Shown here: positions 6,380 through 14,426 of the stretch, piece after piece
Layout: the number at the start of each line of letters is the position of its first letter
Position numbering within the stretch: the first letter of the stretch is position 1
Assembly: GCF_029382255.1 (NCBI RefSeq)
Contig: NZ_JARLLG010000015.1
Span: 1 to 46,877, forward strand
Source: Isoptericola croceus
GTDB lineage: Bacteria; Actinomycetota; Actinomycetes; Actinomycetales; Cellulomonadaceae
Reading direction: 5' to 3'
Length of the DNA stretch: 46,877 nt
Translations under genes and position numbers: made by a program
The notes under the pieces: model-generated
Told to the model about the DNA's origin: nothing
The model's input: only the letters and a program-made list of their open reading frames with translations
The model's database searches: none

Positions 6380-9100
6380 TCAGCCCGGCAGCGCCCGCCG
6401 CAGGGAGTCGGCGCGGCGTCCTGCGGGGCGTAGCCGGACGGTCGCGTGCAGCACCGAGGCACCCTGCTCGGCCACGGTCACCGGGTACAGCTCCAGCGCG
6501 GCGAGCTCGGGCAGGTCGTCGGCCATGACGGACACCCGGGCGAGCACGTCCTCGAGCGCGTCGACGTCGGCCGGCGGCGCTCCCCCGTACCCGTACAGCC
6601 GGGGCGCGGCCCGCACGGTGCTCACCAGGGCCGAGACGTCCACGTCCGTGAGCGGGGGGATGCCGTGCGCGACGTCGTCGAGCAGGTCGACGGCGTCACC
6701 CGCCAGCCCGAACGAGACCATCGGTCCGAACAGCGGGTCCTCGGCGCAGCGCACCACGCAGGACACACCGACCGGTGCCATGGACTGGACCTCGAAGACC
6801 GGGTCCTGGCCGCCGAGGACCGTGGCCGCGTTGTCCCGCATCCGGGACACGTCGGCCCGCAACTCGTCGGCGTCGGCGATGTCGAGCCGCACTCCCCCGA
6901 GGTCGCTGCGGTGCCGCAGGGCGGGCGAGGCGCTCTTGAGGGCGATGGGCCAGCCCAGCTCGTCCGCGGCCGCGACGGCCTCGTCCGCCGTGCTGACCTG
7001 CCGGGCGGGCCACAGCCGCAGCCCGTAGCAGGCGAGCAGCTCGGCCGCCTCGTCGGGCTCGAGGTCGCGGGCGTCGGTGCCGGCGAGCCACTGCGCCACG
7101 AGCCGGCGCGCCCGGCGCGCGTCCACGCCGTCGGGCATCACGAAGTGGCCGCGCTCCTCGGCGCGCGAACCGGCGTGCTCGACGACCTTGCCGAGCGCGA
7201 CGACGGCGTCCTCCGGCGTGGAGAAGGCCGGGATGCGCACGGTGCGGCCGTCGGGGGCCTCGGCGGTGAGCTCGTCCGGCATGCCGTGCAGCCCGAGCAT
7301 GGAGGCGACGGTGGTGCGCCCGGTGCGGGCGGCCGCCTCGGCCACCGCCCGGGCGATCGCCCCGGTGCGGGGCTGGACCACGGGCACGTCCACGACGACG
7401 ACGGCGTCGCACGCGCCGGGTGCGTAGAGCGCGTCGACGGTCTGGGCGATCTGAGCCTCGCCGGCGTGCGGCAGCAGGAAGTCGCTGGAGGCGGCGACGG
7501 CCAGCCCGGCCGACGCCGCGGCCTCCGCGACGAGGGCCGCGAGCGCCGCCGACGACGCGAGGATCCCCACGCGTCCCCCGGCCGGGAGCGGCTGGTGTGC
7601 CAGCACCTGGGCGATGTCCATGAGCTGGTGGGTGTTGGCGGCCTGGATGACGCCGGACTGGCGCAGCAGCTCGTCGAGCAGCCGACGCGGCGCGTGCGTG
7701 GCGCGCACGGCGTGTCCCGGTGGGACCACCTGACCCGACCGGCCGGCGGTGGCCACGACGACGGGCTTGACGGCGGACAGCCGCCGGGCGATCCGGGAAA
7801 ACTTGCGCGGGTTGCCGATGGACTCCAGGTAGAGGCACACGACCTCGGTGGTGTCGTCGTCCTGCCAGTACTGCATGAGGTCGTTGCCGGAGACGTCGGC
7901 GCGGTGCCCCGCCGAGACCATCGACGACACCCCGAGCCCGCGCCGTTCGAGGGTGGCCGTCAGTGTGACGGCGGCCGCGGCGGACTGGCAGAACAGCCCG
8001 ACGACGCCGGCCCGCGGCGGGTGTAGCGCGAGGCTGGCACGCAGGGCGGCGCCCGGCGTGGTGGTGAGCACCCCGTAGGAGACGGGCCCGACGACGCGCA
8101 TCCCGGCGGCGTGCGCGACGCGCAGCAGGTCGCGGCGCCGTTCCACGCCGTCGGTGCCGGCCTCGGCGTACCCGCCGGACAGCACGACGACCCCGCGCGC
8201 GCCGGTGGTGGCGAGCCGTCGCACGGTCTCGACGGCGTCGTCCGGCACGACGGCCAGCAGGGCGAGGTCGACCTGCCCGACGGCGTCCCACCCGGGTGCA
8301 TGCTCCACGCCGTCGGGCACGTCGCCGGGCGGGTCGAGGACGACGAGCTCGGTGTCACCGGGGTCGTTGCGCTGGGCGTCCAGGACGCGGCGGGCGAGCA
8401 GCGCCTCCGGGGCGCCGCCGTCGTCCCCTTGCTCCCCTCGGCCCGGCCCGACCAGGAGGACGCGGCGCGCGGAGAGCAGGCTCGCCATGGAGCGCGCCTC
8501 GGCGCGGTGCTCGCGGTCCGCCATGACCGCACGGGAGCGGTCGGTGGGATCGAGGTCGATGCCGACGGAGACGATGCCGTCGTCCAGGTGTTGGCTGATC
8601 TCGTAGCCCGCGTCGCGGAAGACGCCGAGCATCGAGCCGTTCTGCGGGAGCACCTCGGCGGTGAAGCGGCGCACGCCGCGCTCGCGCGCGGCCGCGGCGA
8701 CGTGCTCGAGCAGCACGGAGGCCAGCCCCTTGCCCTGCACGGAGTCGGCGATGTTGAACGCGACCTCTGCCTCGCCGTCGGTGATGACGTCGAAGCGGGC
8801 GACGCCGAGGACGTCCTCGCGCTCGGTGCCCTCCTCGTCGTGGCCGGGCCGGACCGCCACCAGCGCGACCCTGGCCTGATGGTCGAGGTTGACCAGGCGG
8901 GCGAGCTCACGGTCCGTCAGCCGCTTGATCGGCGCAAAGAACCGGAAGTACGCGGACCGCTCCGACTGCCCCTCCTGGAACCGCTGGATCGCGTCGGCGT
9001 CGTCGGGCCGGATCGGGCGCACGTGCATCGTGGTGCCGTCACGCAGCACGACATCGGCCTCCCACTCGACGGGGTAGGGGGCGGGGCGCTGATCCTCCAT
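6380..9100 (-). CDS. Pat-type protein acetyltransferase: GNAT plus acyl-CoA synthetase-like domains
   Basis: A 906-aa bifunctional protein. An N-terminal GNAT domain (about residues 12-185; acetyl-CoA loop region with VQGKGLASVLLEH) is followed by a CoA-binding Rossmann domain (about 205-320), succinyl-CoA-ligase-like domains (about 340-640) and an ATP-grasp region (about 660-890). Proteins of this type acetylate lysines, classically to switch off acetyl-CoA synthetase. GNAT-first order is the actinobacterial form; in enterobacterial Pat it comes last. At the position of the catalytic His of ADP-forming ligases the sequence reads ATHAPRRL, so a His is present though the motif is altered. A candidate -10 TAGCCT ends 6 nt before the ATG and there is no ribosome site, so it is probably leaderless. 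Confidence 0.9.
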   Translation of the reverse strand: MEDQRPAPYPVEWEADVVLRDGTTMHVRPIRPDDADAIQRFQEGQSERSAYFRFFAPIKRLTDRELARLVNLDHQARVALVAVRPGHDEEGTEREDVLGVARFDVITDGEAEVAFNIADSVQGKGLASVLLEHVAAAARERGVRRFTAEVLPQNGSMLGVFRDAGYEISQHLDDGIVSVGIDLDPTDRSRAVMADREHRAEARSMASLLSARRVLLVGPGRGEQGDDGGAPEALLARRVLDAQRNDPGDTELVVLDPPGDVPDGVEHAPGWDAVGQVDLALLAVVPDDAVETVRRLATTGARGVVVLSGGYAEAGTDGVERRRDLLRVAHAAGMRVVGPVSYGVLTTTPGAALRASLALHPPRAGVVGLFCQSAAAAVTLTATLERRGLGVSSMVSAGHRADVSGNDLMQYWQDDDTTEVVCLYLESIGNPRKFSRIARRLSAVKPVVVATAGRSGQVVPPGHAVRATHAPRRLLDELLRQSGVIQAANTHQLMDIAQVLAHQPLPAGGRVGILASSAALAALVAEAAASAGLAVAASSDFLLPHAGEAQIAQTVDALYAPGACDAVVVVDVPVVQPRTGAIARAVAEAAARTGRTTVASMLGLHGMPDELTAEAPDGRTVRIPAFSTPEDAVVALGKVVEHAGSRAEERGHFVMPDGVDARRARRLVAQWLAGTDARDLEPDEAAELLACYGLRLWPARQVSTADEAVAAADELGWPIALKSASPALRHRSDLGGVRLDIADADELRADVSRMRDNAATVLGGQDPVFEVQSMAPVGVSCVVRCAEDPLFGPMVSFGLAGDAVDLLDDVAHGIPPLTDVDVSALVSTVRAAPRLYGYGGAPPADVDALEDVLARVSVMADDLPELAALELYPVTVAEQGASVLHATVRLRPAGRRADSLRRALPG

Positions 9101-9106
9101 CCGAGC

Positions 9107-9112
9107 AGGCTA
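9107..9112 (-). promoter_or_regulatory. candidate -10 element, leaderless Pat gene
   Basis: TAGCCT on the minus strand ends 6 nt before the ATG at 9100. No Shine-Dalgarno sequence is present in between. Confidence 0.45.
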
Positions 9113-9183
9113 TCCGCTGCGTCCGGGACGCACGGGCGTCTGTGCTGTGCTCCCTGCCTCCGGGGTGTGCGTAGCAGTGGGGG

Positions 9184-9189
9184 TAGCAT
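9184..9189 (+). promoter_or_regulatory. candidate -10 element, RHH-MazF module
   Basis: TAGCAT ends 7 nt before the ATG at 9197. This spacing, like that of other genes in the window, favours 9197 over the ATG at 9191 as a leaderless start. Confidence 0.45.
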
Positions 9190-9196
9190 CATGAGT

Positions 9197-9430
9197 ATGA
9201 AGGTGAGTGTGAGCCTCAGGGAGCAGGACCTGCGCTACCTGGATGCCTACGCCGAGCGGGAGGGGCTGCCGTCACGCTCGGCCACGATCCATGCCGCGAT
9301 CAAGGCGTTGCAGGCCCGCGACCTCGAGGCGGAGTACGCCGAAGCGATCGAGGAGTGGGCGGACTCGGACGATGCGGAGGCGTGGGACCGGACCGTCGGC
9401 GACGGGCTGGACAGCGATGCGTCGCGGTGA
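9197..9430 (+). CDS. ribbon-helix-helix antitoxin
   Basis: A 77-aa protein beginning MKVSVSLREQDLRYLDAYA, the strand-helix pattern of ribbon-helix-helix repressors, followed by SRSATIHAAIKAL and an acidic C-terminal tail (EEWADSDDAEAWD) suited to toxin binding. An alternative ATG at 9191 would add MS. Its end overlaps the MazF-like gene by 14 bp, so the pair is a typical type II toxin-antitoxin operon. It should autoregulate its promoter together with the toxin. Confidence 0.9.
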   Translation: MKVSVSLREQDLRYLDAYAEREGLPSRSATIHAAIKALQARDLEAEYAEAIEEWADSDDAEAWDRTVGDGLDSDASR

Positions 9431-9767
9431 GATCTGGCTCGCTGACCTCGACCCGTCGCGGGGCTCCGAGTCCAACAAGGTCCGGCCGGTCGTCATCGTG
9501 TCCAACGACGCGCACAACAGGGTAGCGCGGCGGCTCGGACGCGGCGTCCTCACGGTCGTGCCGTTGACGAGCAGTACTCGCCGGGTGCTGACATTTCAGG
9601 TGTTGATCGAACGAGAGTCGTCCGGACTACCGCGAGACTCCAAGGCGCAGGCAGAGCAGGTTCGGGCGCTGGACGTCTCACGACTGGTCGAACGTGCGGG
9701 TTGCCTCACACGCGAACAGCTCGCGGCCGTCGATGACGCGCTGATGCTGCATCTCGACCTGAACTGA
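9417..9767 (+). CDS. MazF/PemK-family toxin
   Basis: A 116-aa endoribonuclease toxin. The family start RRGEIWLADLDPSRGSE is followed by KVRPVVIVSND, VVPLTSS and SKAQAEQVRALD, all conserved PemK/MazF landmarks. It is predicted to cleave mRNA at short motifs when not bound by the upstream RHH antitoxin, whose gene it overlaps by 14 bp. It converges on the truncated methyltransferase gene, leaving a 10-bp gap to that gene's ancestral stop. Confidence 0.93.
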   Translation: MRRGEIWLADLDPSRGSESNKVRPVVIVSNDAHNRVARRLGRGVLTVVPLTSSTRRVLTFQVLIERESSGLPRDSKAQAEQVRALDVSRLVERAGCLTREQLAAVDDALMLHLDLN

Positions 9768-9777
9768 CCGCGGCGGG

Positions 9778-10377
9778 TCAGCGACGCCGCCCTAGCAGGT
9801 ACCAGCACGGAGACGTGGTCCTCATCGGCCAGTGCAGGCCCGCGGTGTCCGCCGCGTCGACGGAGAGCACCTCTCACCCAGGGAAGGCCTCGACGACCTC
9901 GCCGGCCGACACCCCGCCGATCTGCGACCGCCACCGAGTCACGCCGAAGGCCAGGATCAGTACCACCGCGCCCTCGCGAGCCGAGGCCGTCACCCCGTGC
10001 CCCATCGCCGCCCTCTGGTCCGCGTCGAGCCCTTGGAAGCACCCGATGTCCAGGAAGAGGTCGAAGGCCCCCAGGTCGGCAGCGCCGAGCGCCGTGACGT
10101 CAGCGACCGCGAACTCCGCGATGCCGGCCCGGTCGCGTCGCCGCGCCTCCTCGACCGCCCGGGGCACCAGATCGACCCCGACCGCCTGCCAGCCTCGCCG
10201 CGCCAGCTCGAGCGTGTACAAGCCACGCCCACAGCCCAGGTCCAGCGCCCGGCCGCGGGCGCCAGAGCGGGACCCCTCCACCGCGTCGAGGTGCGCATCG
10301 ATGCTCGTCGCAGCCGCCCGCGGGTACTTCTCCCACGGGCGTATCCCCCACCGGTACATCCACTCGTAACGAGCCAC
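9778..10377 (-). pseudogene. class I SAM methyltransferase with in-frame TGA
   Basis: The open part (9874-10377, 167 aa, GTG start with GGAGG upstream) is a Rossmann-fold methyltransferase: ALDLGCGRGLYTLELA (motif I, about 44-59) and VGVDLVPRAVEEA (motif II). The frame stops at TGA 9874-9876 directly after EVVEAFPG, but continues in the same frame for 31 codons (EVLSVDAADTAGLHWP ... WYLLGRR) to a second TGA at 9778-9780. Related proteins end with such a PGWEVL...WYxL strand, so the TGA most likely replaces a Trp codon. The product loses its last beta-strands and is probably impaired. A sequencing error is possible. The substrate is unknown. Confidence 0.75.
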
Positions 10378-10581
10378 CTACGACCTCCTGCCCGCCGACA
10401 CCATCATGCCGCGGTCAGACGTGCCCGCAGGTTCGCCCTCGGGCCGAAGAACCGGACATGGCCCGCACGTCACGCCACCGCACCGGAGAACTCACAGGTG
10501 TTCGGCAGGTCCGGCCCAGGTGGCCGGCGCACGGTGAACGCAACGGCACGGCACGGGGCTGGGCCGGTGAGGAGGAGGATC

Positions 10582-11094
10582 ATGCGCAGGTGGATCGCAC
10601 GTGCGGTGGCCATGGCCGGAGCCTTCGGGCTGGTGTCGTTCGGGGCGGGGACGGCGTCCGCCGCGGTGACCACGCAGGAAAGTGCGCGGACGGTCGTCGC
10701 GGAGGACGGCCGCGACGTGACGCTGGGCGACTTGGTGCGACTCGATGCTCTCGACTCGTGGGACCTCGCGGGCGCCTCGGGTGCCATCGGGGGCGGCGAG
10801 GTGCCAGGCGAGATCATCGACCTGTCCGCCGCCGCTGCGGCTCTCGGGGTGTCGCCCGCCGAGCTCGACGTCGCGCTGCAGCGCGAGGGGGCCACACTCG
10901 CCGGCGTGGCCGCCCGGCACGGAGTGGGGTCGCAGGAGCTGGTGGACGCCTTGGTCGCGGATGCCGCCCGGCGGCTCGACGCCGCGGTGCTGACCGGCGG
11001 GGTGGACCCCGTCGACGCGGCGGAGCGTCGCAGCGCCCTGGAGGACGTCGTGCGGGACGCCGTCGAGGCCGACCGGTCGGTGCAGGCGGCGTAG
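10582..11094 (+). CDS. secreted protein of unknown function with short helical repeats
   Basis: A 170-aa protein with a clear signal peptide (MRRWIARAVAMAGAFGLVSFGAGTASAA; cleavage near residue 28). After an acidic linker come helices such as AALGVSPAELDVALQREGAT and VAARHGVGSQELVDALVADA, a pattern found in small exported actinobacterial proteins with LG-[VI]-x2-EL / GV-x4-L-VDALV repeats. No enzyme motif is visible. GAGGAGGAGG lies just before the ATG. The 200 bp upstream hold no other gene. Function is not assigned. Confidence 0.75.
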   Translation: MRRWIARAVAMAGAFGLVSFGAGTASAAVTTQESARTVVAEDGRDVTLGDLVRLDALDSWDLAGASGAIGGGEVPGEIIDLSAAAAALGVSPAELDVALQREGATLAGVAARHGVGSQELVDALVADAARRLDAAVLTGGVDPVDAAERRSALEDVVRDAVEADRSVQAA

Positions 11095-11123
11095 CCGGCG
11101 GTCACGGGGGACATGCGGAGAAC

Positions 11124-11603
11124 TCAGTCGCCAGTGGCCCTCTCCGTAGCGTCCCCCTCGTCCGCCCGCAGTTTGCGTCGGCCAGGCGTGCCTCGCGAGG
11201 CGGGATCAACAAGGAGCCCTGGCCAAGCGAACTCCTGCTCGATCCAGCCCCAGAAGATGAGAACCGCGATGGCCGCACCGGGAACCACCCAGATCCACGG
11301 ACCGTAGTCCGCATAGCGCGCGCCCAGTAGCCCCATGACGATCAGCCAAAGTCCACCAATCACGAGCACCAGCGAGTACTGAAATCGCGCCCTCATCTCC
11401 ACACGCGCGCTCAGAGAGTCACCGTTGTGCATGGCAATATGCCATTCGGTCACAGGGTCGCGACCCATGCCAAAAAGTCGACATATCGATCGAACAAGAT
11501 GCGTTCCGAAGAAGCTTGCAGCAAACATTCCTGCGGCAATGCTTGTGGCCCTTAAGCCCATGCTTGGCGCGAAGCCAGCAACTTCCGTCACCAATTCAAC
11601 CAA
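11124..11603 (-). CDS. small membrane protein, orphan immunity candidate
   Basis: A 159-aa protein with about three hydrophobic segments (near residues 20-42, 75-95 and 105-125) and a basic tail. It is not recognised. It starts with TTG (SD-like AGGAAAGGG directly upstream; a GTG at 11591 is an alternative). It is the most distal of six small membrane genes lying downstream of the Rhs gene on the same strand, in DNA of visibly lower GC than the flanks. A role as an immunity protein left from an earlier Rhs tip is inferred from position and architecture only. Confidence 0.55.
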   Translation of the reverse strand: MVELVTEVAGFAPSMGLRATSIAAGMFAASFFGTHLVRSICRLFGMGRDPVTEWHIAMHNGDSLSARVEMRARFQYSLVLVIGGLWLIVMGLLGARYADYGPWIWVVPGAAIAVLIFWGWIEQEFAWPGLLVDPASRGTPGRRKLRADEGDATERATGD

Positions 11604-11972
11604 CCCTTTCCTGCCAGGCGGCCACTGACCTCCCTGATAGTGCGCTCACCGCGTTACCTCCACATCAGGCGCCGGCTACCCCTCTTCTGGCGATGAGCCC
11701 CTAGTAGGTGTCCTCACCAGGCCGGATGAGGTGATCGGCGCGACGACATGCAGGTTCGCAGGGTTTGGCAGCAGCGGGACCCCCGGACCAGAAGATAGTC
11801 GCCAAACACACATACCGGACGCCTGGCCCCTGCTTCATCACTTACGCGCCACCCTCGACGTACCTGCTCACACCCTGCACCGTTGCTCTAGGCAATCGGC
11901 GTGCTCGCGCGCCGCGCCGCGAGCTGCATCACATCTCTGGCCTTGATAGCCGTTGAGCAAAGTTTACGAGAA
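11604..11972. other. 369-bp gap without a gene
   Basis: No open frame with coding character and no RNA gene was recognised on either strand. It lies inside the low-GC accessory zone and may be decayed toxin-tip DNA. Confidence 0.5.
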
Positions 11973-12224
11973 CTATCGCGCGTCACCGAACAAGCCTACT
12001 GCTGTCTGAACTAGACCTATCAGTAGCGCTCCACCACCGACAATCATCATTCTTCTTGGCATGTCGAGCCCAAACGCGGGGTAATTCATGTTCCGGAACG
12101 CTTCTTCAGGAAGGTCTTTCCTGGCGACTCGCTCAAACCACTGACCGACCTGCTTATGAAAGGCCATCAATAGAATGCCGGTCAGCGTTGCAGCGACCCC
12201 CACTAGAACCAACCCGACAGTCAT
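11973..12224 (-). CDS. small two-helix membrane protein, paralogue A
   Basis: An 83-aa protein with two hydrophobic helices (about 3-22 and 60-78) around a charged loop (RVARKDLPEEAFRNMNYPAFG) and a DMPRRMM motif just before the second helix. GGAGGCAGGA precedes the ATG. Its layout and the motif D-M-x-R before helix 2 resemble the 81-aa protein at 12697-12942, on the other side of the Rhs remnant. It is probably an immunity protein stranded when the matching Rhs tip was lost (inference). Confidence 0.6.
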   Translation of the reverse strand: MTVGLVLVGVAATLTGILLMAFHKQVGQWFERVARKDLPEEAFRNMNYPAFGLDMPRRMMIVGGGALLIGLVQTAVGLFGDAR

Positions 12225-12249
12225 TCAGATCCTGCCTCCTAGATCCCCT

Positions 12250-12696
12250 AGCACATCCCTCGCCCCGCATCGGCGCCGTGACCGGTGACCGCCTCGAGCT
12301 TGCCCTCAGCATCCCAGCCCGGCTCCTGCGCAGCCCTTCCGGGCCTGGGCGTCGTCGTGGTGTTGCCCGCCTCGTCATGCCTATACATGGCCACGTGCTG
12401 GCACCCCCCCCAGACGCTCATCGATACCCACGGCCGCGATCGCATGCGTACCACCCTGCCCCGCGCGCATACTCCGCAGCGATCCCCTGCGCATCCCGCT
12501 CCGTCACACCCGTCCGATTACCCAGCTCATCGAACGCGTACGAGTTCCAGTACGCACCCGGACCCCCGAGCGTCACCGAACCAGTCGGCGCATCACCACA
12601 CGCAGCCACCGACGGCGTCCGCGCCTCCGTCAAACGACGCAACCCGTCATACGCAAAACACTGCGCATCAACGATGCGACCCCCAGGACGACGCAT
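12250..12696 (-). pseudogene. decayed Rhs core remnant
   Basis: Translated on the minus strand this matches part of the Rhs core of the large gene (compare 17690-18090): frame one gives DAQCFAYDGLRRLTEA, GGPGAYWNSYAFDELGN and ERDAQGIAAEYA. A deletion of about 11 bp and a C-run expanded to eight (12404-12411, five in the intact gene) then shift the frame, and the match resumes as HDEAGNTTTTPRPG and KLEAVTG. It ends about 25 bp before the next small gene, so the end of the core and the toxin tip are missing. It cannot encode a working protein. Confidence 0.88.
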
Positions 12697-12942
12697 CTAC
12701 GAGACCACACCGTCGATTGCAATGGAACCCAATCCAATGAGAATGAACCCGACCCCGACCATCGCAGTCGTTCGGCGCATGTCAATGCTGAGAGGCGCCT
12801 TCTTCACCGACTCTTCCAATGGGCGAGGCAAGCATCGATCCGAAGGCCAAGCCAATATTCTACTGATTGCACGGCGAAACACCAAACAAGCAAGACCCAA
12901 CAAGACCATTGCAGAACTGGCGACCAGTACTGTTGTGCTCAT
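12697..12942 (-). CDS. small two-helix membrane protein, paralogue B
   Basis: An 81-aa protein with hydrophobic helices at about 4-24 and 58-77, a charged middle (DRCLPRPLEESVKKAPL) and DMRR just before the second helix. AGGTAGG lies 8 nt before the ATG. Overall plan and motif match the 83-aa protein at 11973-12224, which suggests a duplicated or twice-acquired family. Its stop abuts the Rhs remnant. A candidate immunity protein by context; no direct evidence. Confidence 0.6.
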   Translation of the reverse strand: MSTTVLVASSAMVLLGLACLVFRRAISRILAWPSDRCLPRPLEESVKKAPLSIDMRRTTAMVGVGFILIGLGSIAIDGVVS

Positions 12943-13327
12943 ATTGCAAACCTACCTCTAGCCCTGAGTCACCCGGTCGTCATCCGCAAGAATCGTGCGG
13001 GTTCGCGTCTTGACCATATCCGACTTCAGCATTTCGGATCCTCGCGGCCGGACATCGCGGAACCGTGATTGCACCTTCGCACACGGATCCCGATTGATGG
13101 CATCTCGGGGCCCGAGGGCGCAAGGATGCACCCGCTCAGCGACAGAACTGCGATTCTGGTGGCCCGCCCAGATCCCGGTGAGGCTCACGAGGACGGCTGG
13201 GCCAGAAAAGGCTCAGTGATATGCACCACCCACTCTCGCCGGGGAGAACGACAGCGGCATGGCGTGGCAACTGCCGAATCCTTCCTGTTTCATGAATGCA
13301 CTAAGTGCAACCATAAGACGTCTAGTG
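12943..13327. other. 385-bp gap, no supported gene
   Basis: A 76-codon open frame on the minus strand (12958-13188) has no ribosome site and no recognisable motif and is not called. The stretch separates two small membrane genes and may hold the remains of a tip cassette. Confidence 0.4.
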
Positions 13328-13768
13328 CTACTCAAGCACGTAGGCGGCCACGAGCATTGCTACTGCACCACCAAAGAAGAGAATGAGTACATTTCGCTTC
13401 ATTCTGCCCAACTCACCAGCAGTCGGGCCTTCCGTGGGTTCCTCTTCGCCATCAGAAACTTGGGCCTTGTCGGCCTGGACTTCACTAGCCTCTTCGTGAG
13501 GTTCTTCCTGATCATAGAATGCGATGAGCGTCGGGTTCAGCCGCGAGCCAATCAGTATCGACAGATTCAGCCAGGACCCTAGCAGCCACCCAATGTCGGG
13601 ATGATCCTCCAATAGATGGAAACGAAGAGCGCCGAGCTGCGCAAGCGGCACCAGCGTCAGAAACATCCAGATGCGCTCACGATGAGGATCCCCACGCGGT
13701 GGCCAAGCAGCGATGACCAACAAAGCCACGAATGTTAGGGCATAGAACCATGGCGTATTGAAGAACAC
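13328..13768 (-). CDS. membrane protein of unknown function, immunity candidate
   Basis: A 146-aa protein: N-terminal hydrophobic helices (about 5-22 and 35-50, then a weaker one near 60-75), a strongly acidic loop (YDQEEPHEEASEVQADKAQ and on) and a C-terminal helix (about 127-144). It starts with GTG at 13768 and has no good ribosome site. Base composition is less GC-rich than the chromosomal flanks. It sits in the row of small membrane genes downstream of the Rhs gene, but no toxin tip abuts it. An immunity role is inferred from position only. Confidence 0.5.
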   Translation of the reverse strand: MFFNTPWFYALTFVALLVIAAWPPRGDPHRERIWMFLTLVPLAQLGALRFHLLEDHPDIGWLLGSWLNLSILIGSRLNPTLIAFYDQEEPHEEASEVQADKAQVSDGEEEPTEGPTAGELGRMKRNVLILFFGGAVAMLVAAYVLE

Positions 13769-14011
13769 TAGTCGGCGCCTAGCTTGTAGCTTGCGCCATT
13801 GACGAGCGCGTTAGATTTCGTGTGCAGAATGGTTCAACACGCCTTTCCGTCGTCGCCCCGGGATGCCTCCGAAGCCCGCACCAGCGCACCATTGACCTTA
13901 CCAGTATTCCCCACAGTATTGCTGCACGTTTGCGCCGCGCGACCGACAATGGCTAGTGCTTCCTACCGCAGCCTTGCTCGCTACACTCACTTGGCGGTGC
14001 CCCTCACTAGC

Positions 14012-14425
14012 TTAGAGCAGCATTTTGGCTCCGGCATGAACTGACAGGAGGATTCCAACGCCAAGCGCAAGACATCCAACACGGTGAACCTCACGTAGGT
14101 CCAGCATGAGATCGGCGTCCGCGTTCCGCATCTTCCGTGACGAGATCCAGACCTCACCAGTTCCGACTGCGATAAGACAGAGGCCAAATATCGCTGGCAT
14201 CCGTAAGTCCGTTGCTCCAAGGGGAGCAAATCCCGCGATGAGACTGAAGAGCGCGCCCAACCCTCCACCCAATAGCCCGGTGAATGTAATAGCCTCAGCG
14301 GCAACTCCCCGGATGACACGAAATCCCACCAGTCGCGCCAGTCGGAGCCCCCTCAATGCAAGCGTGAACGATATAACTGCCAACGACAGGCCGAACAGCA
14401 TTGATCCAAACCGCAGGAGTTCCAC
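14012..14425 (-). CDS. membrane protein abutting the orphan Rhs tip, immunity candidate
   Basis: A 137-aa protein with about four hydrophobic segments (near 8-26, 44-68, 77-93 and 118-135). The GTG start lies one base after the TAA of the orphan Rhs cassette (TAA 14427-14429, GTG 14425-14423), so translation would depend on the upstream frame. That position, immediately behind a toxin tip, is where immunity genes of polymorphic toxins normally sit. No homology is recognised. Confidence 0.6.
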   Translation of the reverse strand: MELLRFGSMLFGLSLAVISFTLALRGLRLARLVGFRVIRGVAAEAITFTGLLGGGLGALFSLIAGFAPLGATDLRMPAIFGLCLIAVGTGEVWISSRKMRNADADLMLDLREVHRVGCLALGVGILLSVHAGAKMLL

Positions 14426-14426
14426 T

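Noticed and set aside
9874-9876. Selenocysteine at the in-frame TGA of the methyltransferase
   Set aside because: No selenocysteine insertion element or selenoprotein family is apparent, and a Trp is the natural residue at this site in the fold.
13769-14011. Possible gene between two small membrane genes
   Set aside because: Open frames there are short, on either strand, with no ribosome site or motif.
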